A stretch of DNA of 15,275 nucleotides from positions 1 to 15,275 of the forward strand of contig CAWUJT010000061.1 in assembly GCA_963922715.1 (NCBI GenBank). The letters run 5' to 3'. The DNA is from CAWUJT01 sp963922715 (GTDB lineage Bacteria; Pseudomonadota; Alphaproteobacteria; Rhodobacterales; Rhodobacteraceae). The notes beneath the pieces were generated by a model. The model did no database searches. It worked only from the letters and a program-made list of their open reading frames with translations, and was not told where the DNA came from. Within the stretch, counting starts at the first letter, position 1. Each line of letters opens with the position of its first letter. This document shows, piece by piece, positions 7,196 to 14,294 of the stretch. The position numbers were made by a program, and so were the translations under genes.

Positions 7196-8152
7196 ATGAA
7201 CTGGATCTCGAACTATGTTCGGCCCAAAATCAACTCGCTGTTTTCACGCCGCGAAATTCCCGAAAATCTCTGGTCCACATGCGATAATTGCGGCACCATG
7301 CTGTTTCACCGTGAGCTCAAAGACAACCTTTATGTCTGTCCAGAATGTGGCCATCACATGCATATCTCCCCACGTGCACGCTTCCAGGCGCTTTTCGATG
7401 GCGGAGTATTTCAAGAAGTTGATGTGCCCGAGCCGCTTGCTGATCCGCTCTCCTTCCGCGATCAAAAACGCTACCCTGAGCGTATGCGTGCGGCGCAAAA
7501 ATCTACTGGGGAGGCAGAGGCAATGCTGGTTGCCGAAGGCGAGATCAACCGCACCCCCATCATAGCCGCTGCCCAGGATTTTGCGTTTATGGGCGGGTCT
7601 ATGGGCATGTATGTTGGCAATGCCATTATCGCGGCCTCTGAACGCGCTGTGACTTTAGGACGCCCACTTGTTTTGTTTTCCGCCGCTGGCGGTGCGCGTA
7701 TGCAAGAGGGCATTTTAAGCCTGATGCAAATGCCCAGAACGACGGTGGCGGTGCAAATGCTTCGGGACGCTGGCTTACCGTATATCGTTGTGCTGACACA
7801 TCCCACAACCGGCGGGGTGACGGCCTCTTATGCGATGCTTGGGGATGTTCATATTGCTGAGCCCAACGCCTTGATCTGTTTTGCCGGGCCCCGCGTAATT
7901 GAACAGACCATCCGCGAAACCTTGCCAGAGGGCTTTCAGCGCGCTGAATACTTGCTAGATCACGGCATGCTTGATCGTGTTGTCGCTCGCAAAGACCTGA
8001 AAGAGGAACTGACCGTGATTTTACGGATGTTGCAGGGCATGTCTCCGGCTGTGAAGGGAGATTTGCCCAAACCGTCAGAAGATATCCTGCCTACTGCACC
8101 CCAACAGCTAAGTCTCGAAGACACAAAGAGTGACGCTGAGCAAAAACAATAA
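7196..8152 (+). CDS. accD: Acetyl-CoA carboxylase carboxyltransferase subunit beta
   Basis: Beta half of the carboxyltransferase that moves CO2 from carboxybiotin to acetyl-CoA, giving malonyl-CoA for fatty acid synthesis; it works with AccA, which is not in this window. The 318-residue protein has the N-terminal zinc ribbon with Cys29, Cys32, Cys48 and Cys51 (CDNC...CPEC), followed by the crotonase-fold carboxyltransferase domain. Recognisable core motifs are GGSMGMYVGNAI, SAAGGARMQEG, and HPTTGGVTASYAMLGD, ending in CFAGPRVIEQT. The C-terminal tail is polar and acidic, as often seen. The start has a GGGAG ribosome site. The stop and the folC start share one base (TAATG), so the two are co-translated. 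The accD-folC pair is common in alphaproteobacteria. Confidence 0.97.
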   Translation: MNWISNYVRPKINSLFSRREIPENLWSTCDNCGTMLFHRELKDNLYVCPECGHHMHISPRARFQALFDGGVFQEVDVPEPLADPLSFRDQKRYPERMRAAQKSTGEAEAMLVAEGEINRTPIIAAAQDFAFMGGSMGMYVGNAIIAASERAVTLGRPLVLFSAAGGARMQEGILSLMQMPRTTVAVQMLRDAGLPYIVVLTHPTTGGVTASYAMLGDVHIAEPNALICFAGPRVIEQTIRETLPEGFQRAEYLLDHGMLDRVVARKDLKEELTVILRMLQGMSPAVKGDLPKPSEDILPTAPQQLSLEDTKSDAEQKQ

Positions 8153-9417
8153 TGGCACATTCCGATGCGCTTTTGGAGAGGATGCGCACCCTTCACCCGA
8201 AGGTGATTGATCTTACCCTTGATCGCGTTCACCATCTTCTTGATGCGCTTGGCAACCCCGAACGCGCTTTGCCCCCGGTCATTCACATCGCCGGGACCAA
8301 TGGCAAAGGTTCCACCCTTGCGATGCTCAGAGCGGGGTTAGAGGCCGCTGGCCAAAGCGTGCACACCTATACCTCACCGCATCTTGTCAAATTCCATGAA
8401 CGTATCCGTTTGGCGGGGACGTTGATTGACGAAAGCGCTTTGACCAAACTCCTTGAGGAATGTGAAATAGCCAATAACAGGCAGCCTATTACCTATTTTG
8501 AAATCACAAGCTGCGCTGCATTTCTTGCCTTTGCGCGCGAACCGGCAGACTGGCTACTGTTGGAAGTTGGCTTAGGCGGGCGTTTGGATGCAACGAATGT
8601 GATTGAGAAGCCACAGCTGACCATCATCACCCCGGTTTCCATGGATCATGAAAGGTTCTTGGGCGACACACGCGCAAAGATTGCCGCTGAAAAGGCAGGG
8701 ATCCTCAAACGCAACACGCCTTGTGTCGTCGGCCCACAAGACGATGATGCGTTAGAGGTTATTGAGGCAAAGGCAGCCCGGCTTGGCGCCCCTGTGTTGG
8801 TTTATGGGCAACACTGGCACGTGTGGGAGGAGCGGGCGCGCCTGATCTTCCAAGATGAACGCGGCCTAATGGATTTGCCGCGGCCGCGCTTGGTTGGCGC
8901 CCATCAGGTGTATAACGCCGGTATTGCGATTGCAGCTTTGCGCCATCTCGGATTTGGGGAAGATGCCATCGAAGCGGCCCTGACAAACGCCGAATGGCCA
9001 GCACGCCTGCAACGTCTTATGAACGGGCCCTTGGTTGAGGCTGCGGTCACAGCCGAGCTTTGGCTCGATGGGGGGCATAACCCAGCGGCGGGTGCCGCGC
9101 TGTCGGAGACGCTCAAACACTTACCGCGGCGACCGCTCTATCTGATTTGTGGGATGTTAAACACGAAGGATGTCGCGGGATTTCTCGAGCCTCTGAAATG
9201 GGCGGAACGACTTTACGGTGTGTCTATTCTGGGAGAAGATAACACTCTCAGCGCCGAGGAAACGGTCGACCATGCGATGCAGATTGGTCTTTCTGCAGAG
9301 CCTGTGCAGACCATTTTAGAGGGTGTGAAATCTATCGTTTCACAAGCACCTTATGCACGCATCTTGATTTGCGGCTCTCTCTATCTGGCCGGACAGGTTC
9401 TTAGGACAGAGCGCTAG
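8152..9417 (+). CDS. folC: Bifunctional dihydrofolate synthase / folylpolyglutamate synthase
   Basis: Adds L-glutamate to dihydropteroate and extends the glutamate chain of folates, using ATP, in the cytosol. At 421 residues it has normal family length. The Mur-ligase-type central domain shows the P-loop AGTNGKGS (47-54), TSPHLVKFHERIRL (74-87), EVGLGGRLDATN (138-149) and the AAEKAGI motif (178-184), whose lysine is the carbamylated residue in relatives. LDGGHNPAA in the second half starts the C-terminal domain. Translation starts at the accD stop (TAATG), so it depends on accD. Its last 17 bases overlap the 3' end of the oppositely oriented tspO gene. Confidence 0.96.
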   Translation: MAHSDALLERMRTLHPKVIDLTLDRVHHLLDALGNPERALPPVIHIAGTNGKGSTLAMLRAGLEAAGQSVHTYTSPHLVKFHERIRLAGTLIDESALTKLLEECEIANNRQPITYFEITSCAAFLAFAREPADWLLLEVGLGGRLDATNVIEKPQLTIITPVSMDHERFLGDTRAKIAAEKAGILKRNTPCVVGPQDDDALEVIEAKAARLGAPVLVYGQHWHVWEERARLIFQDERGLMDLPRPRLVGAHQVYNAGIAIAALRHLGFGEDAIEAALTNAEWPARLQRLMNGPLVEAAVTAELWLDGGHNPAAGAALSETLKHLPRRPLYLICGMLNTKDVAGFLEPLKWAERLYGVSILGEDNTLSAEETVDHAMQIGLSAEPVQTILEGVKSIVSQAPYARILICGSLYLAGQVLRTER

Positions 9418-9871
9418 GGGTATGCTTATTCCGCATCCAAACTGAAGCATTCAAGGCCCCGGCAATACTGACCCAAATAATATAGGGGAACACGGCCCAG
9501 AAGGCCACTTTGTCTAAGGGCCATAGGCTGATCAAAAGCCCCAAAACCGCGCCCCATAATAAAACGATAATGATCAAGGCGGCTTTCATACGGTTTAACC
9601 CGAAAAACACCGGGCTCCAAAGGGCGTTCAACGCAATCTGCAAGGCCCAAAATGCCATGGCATAGGCAGAGCCCTCCAAATGCGCCACGCGCGCCCCGGC
9701 AAAGGCCAGCGCGCAATAAAGATAGGTCCACGCTACCGGAAAGACCCAATCCGGTGGGGTCCAAACAGGTTTCGACAGGCTGCGATACCACTCCCCCGGC
9801 GGAAAGAGGGATCCCGTCGCGCCGGCGGCGGCACAAGCGCCCAAAAATATCAGAAAAAGCCCCCAATCCAT
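9401..9871 (-). CDS. tspO: TspO/MBR-family tryptophan-rich sensory protein
   Basis: A 156-residue, five-helix membrane protein of the translocator/benzodiazepine-receptor family that binds porphyrins. Twelve tryptophans are present, and the typical blocks are seen: PPGEWYRSLSKPVWTPPDWVF (starting near residue 24), a LEGSAYAMAFWALQIALNALW stretch (66-85), WSPVFFGLNRMKAAL (85-99) and VFPYIIWVSIAGALN (127-141). In Rhodobacter sphaeroides the orthologue sits beside crtB/crtI and down-regulates photosynthesis genes in response to oxygen, acting upstream of PpsR; the same role is inferred here. It follows the crtB stop after five bases, so it is the third gene of the crtI-crtB-tspO operon. Its ribosome site is weak, suggesting coupling. 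The C-terminal codons overlap the end of folC on the other strand. Confidence 0.95.
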   Translation of the reverse strand: MDWGLFLIFLGACAAAGATGSLFPPGEWYRSLSKPVWTPPDWVFPVAWTYLYCALAFAGARVAHLEGSAYAMAFWALQIALNALWSPVFFGLNRMKAALIIIVLLWGAVLGLLISLWPLDKVAFWAVFPYIIWVSIAGALNASVWMRNKHTPSALS

Positions 9872-9876
9872 CTGGC

Positions 9877-10905
9877 TCAGCTCGCGTGTGATTGAGGATG
9901 ATGCATACGTCTATCCCGCGCTTCAAGTTGCGCAAAAATATCAAGCAGTGTGGTGCTCCAGCCGGTCTGAGGCTTGGGTTCGGCCGCTGCCTCAACCAAA
10001 AAGGCCACTTCAGATAAAGGGGCCGCGTAAAGGCACGGCGACGCGGGTAAGACTGTGCTGAGCATACTGCGCGTCATGGATAGAGCTAACCATCCTACTT
10101 TCTGCATGCCCGTGGTGCGGGCTCTTGACCCGATAGAATCATATCCGTTACGCGCCACAGCCTGTCCGATGCCCGCATAAATATGGCGCGCGGCATAAAT
10201 ACCAGGACGTGCAGCGAATGGCAAAGCTTCAATGCCAGGGGTGGCCCGCTGATAGAGCCTGTCCGCTTCTCGCAAAAGCTGTTTGACCATTCTGCGCATG
10301 TCATCAGAAATGTGCGGTGCCGACAAAAAAGCCTCAGGATCAAGACCTGCATCATCAAACCACTCTAAGGGCAGATATATGCGCCCCGCACGCGCATCTT
10401 CGCCGACGTCACGGGCAATGTTTGTCAGCTGCATGGCCACCCCAAGATCACAGGCGCGGGCCAGCGCATCTGGATCGCGGATACGCATCAAGACACACAT
10501 CATCGCGCCCACCGCGCTGGCAACCCGCGCGGAATAGGCACGCACCTCTGACAGCGTTTCATAGCGACGCTCCATCCCATCCCAGGCAAACCCCTCCAAC
10601 AAAGCCTCTGGCAAAGCGCGCGGCATATCGTATTCTGTGATCAGATCGGCAAACGCCCGATCGGCGGCTGTGTTTTTGGGACGCCCGGCATAGGCACGTT
10701 CAAGTCGATCACGCATCTGCAAGACTGCCAAAGATTTTTGATCCCGCGCCACCTCGTCAACAGCGTCGTCCGCCATGCGGCAAAAGGCATAAAGGGCAAG
10801 TGCGGGATGACGAATGGAGGACGGCAAAAGACGTGACGCAGCCCAAAACGACCGTGAGCCGTTTCTGATGGCTGCTTCACACTCCACAAGATCAGATGCA
10901 GTCAT
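9877..10905 (-). CDS. crtB: 15-cis-phytoene synthase
   Basis: Condenses two geranylgeranyl diphosphates into phytoene, the first carotenoid-specific step. The 342-residue protein has both aspartate-rich magnesium/diphosphate motifs of the squalene/phytoene synthase family: DDAVDE at 46-51 within AFCRMADDAVD, and NIARDVGED at 162-170 followed by RIYLP. The upstream NGSRSFWAASRLLP also matches the family. Its ATG overlaps the crtI stop as ATGA, so translation is coupled to crtI; tspO follows after five bases. The geranylgeranyl diphosphate synthase (crtE) is not in the window. Confidence 0.97.
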   Translation of the reverse strand: MTASDLVECEAAIRNGSRSFWAASRLLPSSIRHPALALYAFCRMADDAVDEVARDQKSLAVLQMRDRLERAYAGRPKNTAADRAFADLITEYDMPRALPEALLEGFAWDGMERRYETLSEVRAYSARVASAVGAMMCVLMRIRDPDALARACDLGVAMQLTNIARDVGEDARAGRIYLPLEWFDDAGLDPEAFLSAPHISDDMRRMVKQLLREADRLYQRATPGIEALPFAARPGIYAARHIYAGIGQAVARNGYDSIGSRARTTGMQKVGWLALSMTRSMLSTVLPASPCLYAAPLSEVAFLVEAAAEPKPQTGWSTTLLDIFAQLEARDRRMHHPQSHAS

Positions 10906-12464
10906 TCGGCTGCCTCCGCATAAAATGCCGCTGGCAAAGCCGCAACATCTGGAATGAGGGCATCAATCACCTCTGCCGAACTCACAACGCCGGGCAAACC
11001 CGCACCCGGGTGCGTGCCCGCCCCAACCAGATAGAGGCCTTCAACGTCCTCACTGATGTTGTGCGGGCGAAACCACGCAGATTGTAAGATACGCGGCTCG
11101 ATAGAAAACCCGCATCCATAGGGAGAAAGATAGCGGTCCCGAAATTCATTGGGTGTAAACACCATGCTCGCACGCAAGTGTTTCCAAAGCCCTGGAAGCA
11201 GCTTCGCCTCTAAAACATCTTGAACTTTCTTACGATAGGTGTCGACTTGCTGAGACCAATTGATCGGATGCTTTACACCCAAATGCGGCACCGGCGAGAG
11301 CGCATAAAATGTATCCCCTCCGTCTGGCGCAACACTTGGATCGATCACCGAAGGGCGATGCACATAAAGGCTCATATCATCCGCAAGGCGGCCCGCAATA
11401 AAGATATCTTTCAACAACCCCTCATAGCGCGGCCCATTCAGGATGGTATGCTGGCCCACATCGGGCCACATGTCCCGCGTGCCTTGGGTTCCGAAATACC
11501 AGACAAAAAGCCCCATGGACCACCGCTGCCGCCGAAGCTTTGCATTTGTCCACCGACGTTTGCGATGATTACGCAAAAGGGACTTATAGGTGTGCCCCGC
11601 GTCTGCATTGGAAACAACGATGCCCCCTTCGATTGTCGCCCCTGTGGCCAAGCGCACACCCTGCACAGATCCCGACTTCACTGTGATTTCATCAACATCT
11701 TCTTGCAGACGAATGTGTCCGCCTTGCGCCCGTATGACCCGCGCCATCGCATCCGCAATGGCTTGGACGCCGCCCATCGCATAGTGGACACCGTACTCTT
11801 TTTCTAAGTGGCTCACCAACGCATACATGCTGGTGACATGCATCGGATCGCCCCCGATAAACAAAGGATGAAAGCTCAGGGCCATTTGCAGCCGCCGATC
11901 ACGCACATGTTTCTGGGCCAGCTTTAGGATCGATTGATCCGCCCGCAAGCGGGCAAAGGTCGGCAATACTTTGATCGTTTCCCAGGCCCGATGCATTGGC
12001 TTTGCAACCATACCTTCAAAACCTACGACATATCGCCGCTTGGCATCTTCCAAAAAGCGCCGGTAGCCTACAACATCCTGAGGCGACAGCCGCGTAATTT
12101 CCGCCTCCATCTCCGCCGTCGAGCGGCGAGCTTTGAACGTTGTGCCATCGTCGAACCGAATCTCATAAAAGGGATCGAGCGCCCGTAAATCGACATCTTG
12201 ATCAAAATCACGCCCGCAGGCCGCCCAAAGTTTGCGAAAAACCTGCGGCACCGTCACAATCGTTGGCCCCAGGTCAAACCGATGCCCGTTCGATGTAATG
12301 GACGAGGCCCGCCCGCCGACACGATCAAGCCGATCCAAGAGTGTCACGCGATAACCTTTGGCCCCTAGTCGCATGCCCGCGGCCAGTCCGCCCAAACCAG
12401 CGCCGATCACAATGGCATGGGGCTGGATCTGATCAAATCGGTGTATTGCGGGTGCTTGGTTCAT
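10902..12464 (-). CDS. crtI: Phytoene desaturase
   Basis: FAD-dependent desaturase that converts phytoene in successive steps to neurosporene or lycopene; the number of steps cannot be read from the sequence. With the ATG at 12464 the protein has 520 residues, as usual for Rhodobacter CrtI (about 518-524). The N-terminal dinucleotide fold is IVIGAGLGGLAAG (18-30) with the RVGGRASS block near 48-55; the C-terminal family signature GLYLVGAGTHPGAGLPGV lies near 478-495. A GTG at 12488 would add eight residues but has no ribosome site and sits inside the PpsR palindrome; the ATG is preceded by GAAGG with about eight bases of spacing. It is the first gene of crtI-crtB-tspO and divergent from crtA. 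Confidence 0.97.
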   Translation of the reverse strand: MNQAPAIHRFDQIQPHAIVIGAGLGGLAAGMRLGAKGYRVTLLDRLDRVGGRASSITSNGHRFDLGPTIVTVPQVFRKLWAACGRDFDQDVDLRALDPFYEIRFDDGTTFKARRSTAEMEAEITRLSPQDVVGYRRFLEDAKRRYVVGFEGMVAKPMHRAWETIKVLPTFARLRADQSILKLAQKHVRDRRLQMALSFHPLFIGGDPMHVTSMYALVSHLEKEYGVHYAMGGVQAIADAMARVIRAQGGHIRLQEDVDEITVKSGSVQGVRLATGATIEGGIVVSNADAGHTYKSLLRNHRKRRWTNAKLRRQRWSMGLFVWYFGTQGTRDMWPDVGQHTILNGPRYEGLLKDIFIAGRLADDMSLYVHRPSVIDPSVAPDGGDTFYALSPVPHLGVKHPINWSQQVDTYRKKVQDVLEAKLLPGLWKHLRASMVFTPNEFRDRYLSPYGCGFSIEPRILQSAWFRPHNISEDVEGLYLVGAGTHPGAGLPGVVSSAEVIDALIPDVAALPAAFYAEAAE

Positions 12465-12481
12465 AGGCGAGACCTTCAATA

Positions 12482-12499
12482 TGTCCACTTATATTTACA
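12482..12499. promoter_or_regulatory. PpsR/CrtJ operator, crtI-proximal
   Basis: TGTCCACTTATATTTACA is an exact match to the TGT-N12-ACA palindrome bound by the oxygen/light-responsive repressor PpsR (CrtJ). Its near edge is 17 bases upstream of the crtI ATG, so bound repressor would block crtI-crtB-tspO transcription initiation or early elongation. PpsR itself is not encoded in this window. Confidence 0.85.
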
Positions 12500-12519
12500 T
12501 TTAGCCCAGTTTGCCACAC

Positions 12520-12540
12520 ATAGAAAGGCTATTTTTCTAT
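12520..12540. repeat. Unassigned dyad midway between the two PpsR sites
   Basis: ATAGAAA (12520-12526) and TTTCTAT (12534-12540) form a perfect 7-bp inverted repeat around 7 bases (GGCTATT). Its centre lies about 40 bp from the centre of one PpsR site and 37 bp from the other. It does not match TGT-N12-ACA and lacks the G/C-rich stem of an intrinsic terminator. A second transcription-factor site is possible; this is inference. Confidence 0.5.
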
Positions 12541-12558
12541 TGAAAATCATAATGCAAA

Positions 12559-12576
12559 TGTCACAATAACTTGACA
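12559..12576. promoter_or_regulatory. PpsR/CrtJ operator, crtA-proximal
   Basis: TGTCACAATAACTTGACA is a second exact TGT-N12-ACA palindrome. It ends 21 bases before the inferred crtA start, mirroring the position of the other site relative to crtI. The two centres are 77 bp apart. A TTGAAA at 12540-12545 could be a -35 element whose -10 region would fall inside this site, so repressor binding would directly exclude RNA polymerase. Confidence 0.85.
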
Positions 12577-12584
12577 GTTTATAA

Positions 12585-12589
12585 AGGGG
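12585..12589 (+). promoter_or_regulatory. Ribosome binding site deciding the crtA start
   Basis: AGGGG (in AAAGGGGA) is separated by eight bases from an ATT codon at 12598. That is ideal Shine-Dalgarno spacing for initiation at ATT, while it lies downstream of the only alternative standard start (TTG at 12571). Confidence 0.6.
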
Positions 12590-12597
12590 ATTGCGCG

Positions 12598-13299
12598 ATT
12601 CAGACCGTCACGCTCAACTTTTTTCGCTTTGACACCTGGAGACAGCGGTCATGGGCCTTCGCCCAGATGGGGCTCGCCCGGCGACATATGGCGCGCCTGC
12701 CTGGGGTGCAGTTTTGGAAGCTATGCGGCTCAGGCACGGGTGAGGGATTTACACCCATCCCGAATACAGCTGTTTATGCGATTCTGTGTGTTTGGGATAC
12801 GCCGCAATGCGCGGCGGATGGGCTGAATGCAGATCTTTTTCAGACATGGCACCAACATGCGACAGAAAGCTATGCTGTTTTTCTGAAACCCGTTTCCTGC
12901 CGCGGGGCGTGGTCAAGCCGCGCGCCGTTTCACCCGCAAGAACCCACCCTTGGCCCGATAGCGGCCCTGACACGCGCCACCATAAAGCCCAAAATTATCT
13001 TTAAGTTTTGGGGGCGCGTGCCCCGTATCTCCAAGATGATTGGCAATGACCCAAATGTCATGTTCAAAATTGGCATCGGAGAGGTCCCCTGGCTCCATCA
13101 AATCACGTTTTCTGTTTGGCCGGACAAATCATCCATGGCGGCTTTTGCCCGTGAAAATGGACCACATGCAGACGCGATAAAAGCTGTTCGTTCAGAGAAC
13201 TGGTTTTCTGAAGAATTATATGCCAGGTTTTCTGTGCTCGGGACCGAAGGCACATGGCACGGGCGCGATCCGATCAAAGGGATAGACGTAACATCATGA
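12598..13299 (+). CDS. crtA: Spheroidene monooxygenase
   Basis: Oxygen-dependent acyclic carotenoid 2-ketolase that turns spheroidene into spheroidenone, the red pigment of oxically grown purple bacteria. The protein of about 233 residues carries family blocks seen throughout: FFRFD near the start, KLCGSGTGEGFTPIPNTAVYAIL, RGAWSSRAPF, FKIGIGEVPWLHQITFSVWP and FSEELYARFSVLG. The start is unusual. No ATG or GTG precedes the conserved QTVTLNFFRFD; the codon aligned with the usual Met is ATT, with AGGGG at perfect spacing. The alternative is TTG at 12571, giving 242 residues but starting inside the PpsR operator and ahead of the ribosome site. The stop overlaps the bchI ATG (ATGA), so the genes are coupled. 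Confidence 0.93.
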   Translation: MQTVTLNFFRFDTWRQRSWAFAQMGLARRHMARLPGVQFWKLCGSGTGEGFTPIPNTAVYAILCVWDTPQCAADGLNADLFQTWHQHATESYAVFLKPVSCRGAWSSRAPFHPQEPTLGPIAALTRATIKPKIIFKFWGRVPRISKMIGNDPNVMFKIGIGEVPWLHQITFSVWPDKSSMAAFARENGPHADAIKAVRSENWFSEELYARFSVLGTEGTWHGRDPIKGIDVTS

Positions 13300-14294
13300 G
13301 TTTTCCGTTTTCCGCCATTGTGGGCCAAGAAGAGATGAAACAGGCCATGGTTCTGACGGCGATTGACCCCACCATCGGCGGGGTGCTGGTATTCGGCGAT
13401 CGGGGCACCGGCAAATCAACGGCTGTACGGGCTTTGGCAGCACTTTTGCCACCCATCAAAGCGGTTAAGGGCTGTCCAGTGAATTCGCAGTCAGACGGGG
13501 ATATTCCGGATTGGGCAGAGGTCACCGAACGGCGCCTTGTCAACAAACCAACGCCTGTTGTGGATCTGCCGCTCGGTGTGACAGAAGACCGTGTGGTTGG
13601 AGCCCTGGATGTCGAGCGTGCGCTGACCCGTGGTGAAAAAGCCTTTGAGCCGGGGCTTCTGGCGCGGGCCAATCGCGGGTATCTTTATATCGATGAAGTC
13701 AATCTTTTGGAAGACCACATCGTTGATCTTCTGCTTGATGTGGCCCAATCTGGGGAGAATGTGGTTGAGCGCGAGGGACTGTCTATTCGCCATGCTGCAA
13801 AGTTTGTTCTGATTGGATCTGGAAACCCCGAAGAAGGAGAGCTGAGGCCGCAACTTTTGGACCGTTTCGGCCTGTCTGTCGAAGTTATCTCCCCTCAAGA
13901 CGCAGAGGCACGTGTCGAAGTGATCCGACGACGGGATGCCTATGAGCGTGACCGCACAAGCTATGCAAAAAAATGGTCCAGCGCAGATGGGAAATTGCGT
14001 AAGAAAATCTTGGAGGCGCGGTCTCAGCTTGAACTGGTAAACGCCTCAGATGCTATCTTGCATGATTGTGCCGCCCTTTGTTTGTCGCTTGGCTCCGATG
14101 GGTTACGGGGTGAATTGACCCTTCTGCGCGCCGCGCGTGCGCTGTCCGCGTTTGAAGGCGCGCAAGAGGTCACCCGCGATCACTTGCGCCAAATCGCACC
14201 GTCGGCCTTGCGCCATCGTCTACGGCGTGATCCCTTGGATGAAGCTGGCTCAACCACACGTGTCACACGCGCGATAGAGGACATACTTGTGTGA
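13296..14294 (+). CDS. bchI: Magnesium chelatase subunit BchI (AAA+ ATPase)
   Basis: ATP-hydrolysing subunit of magnesium protoporphyrin IX chelatase, first step of the bacteriochlorophyll branch; it forms a double-ring motor with BchD that drives BchH. The 332-residue protein has Walker A GDRGTGKS (34-41), Walker B LYIDEVN (130-136), sensor 1 GSGNPEEGE (174-182) and LLDRFGL (187-193). The ATG at 13296 overlaps the crtA TGA and begins the typical MSFPFSAIVGQ; a longer in-frame start at 13254 inside crtA has no support. The bchD start overlaps its stop. The whole crtA-bchI-bchD unit is expected to share the upstream PpsR-controlled promoter. Confidence 0.97.
   Translation: MSFPFSAIVGQEEMKQAMVLTAIDPTIGGVLVFGDRGTGKSTAVRALAALLPPIKAVKGCPVNSQSDGDIPDWAEVTERRLVNKPTPVVDLPLGVTEDRVVGALDVERALTRGEKAFEPGLLARANRGYLYIDEVNLLEDHIVDLLLDVAQSGENVVEREGLSIRHAAKFVLIGSGNPEEGELRPQLLDRFGLSVEVISPQDAEARVEVIRRRDAYERDRTSYAKKWSSADGKLRKKILEARSQLELVNASDAILHDCAALCLSLGSDGLRGELTLLRAARALSAFEGAQEVTRDHLRQIAPSALRHRLRRDPLDEAGSTTRVTRAIEDILV

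Noticed and set aside
9426..9995. Minus-strand frame of 189 codons overlapping tspO and the end of crtB
   Set aside because: It is another frame of the same strand as tspO/crtB, both of which are unmistakable, so it is not a separate gene.
12465..12488. GTG at 12488 as the crtI start
   Set aside because: The codon sits inside the PpsR palindrome with no ribosome site, while the ATG at 12464 has GAAGG at good spacing and gives the usual length.
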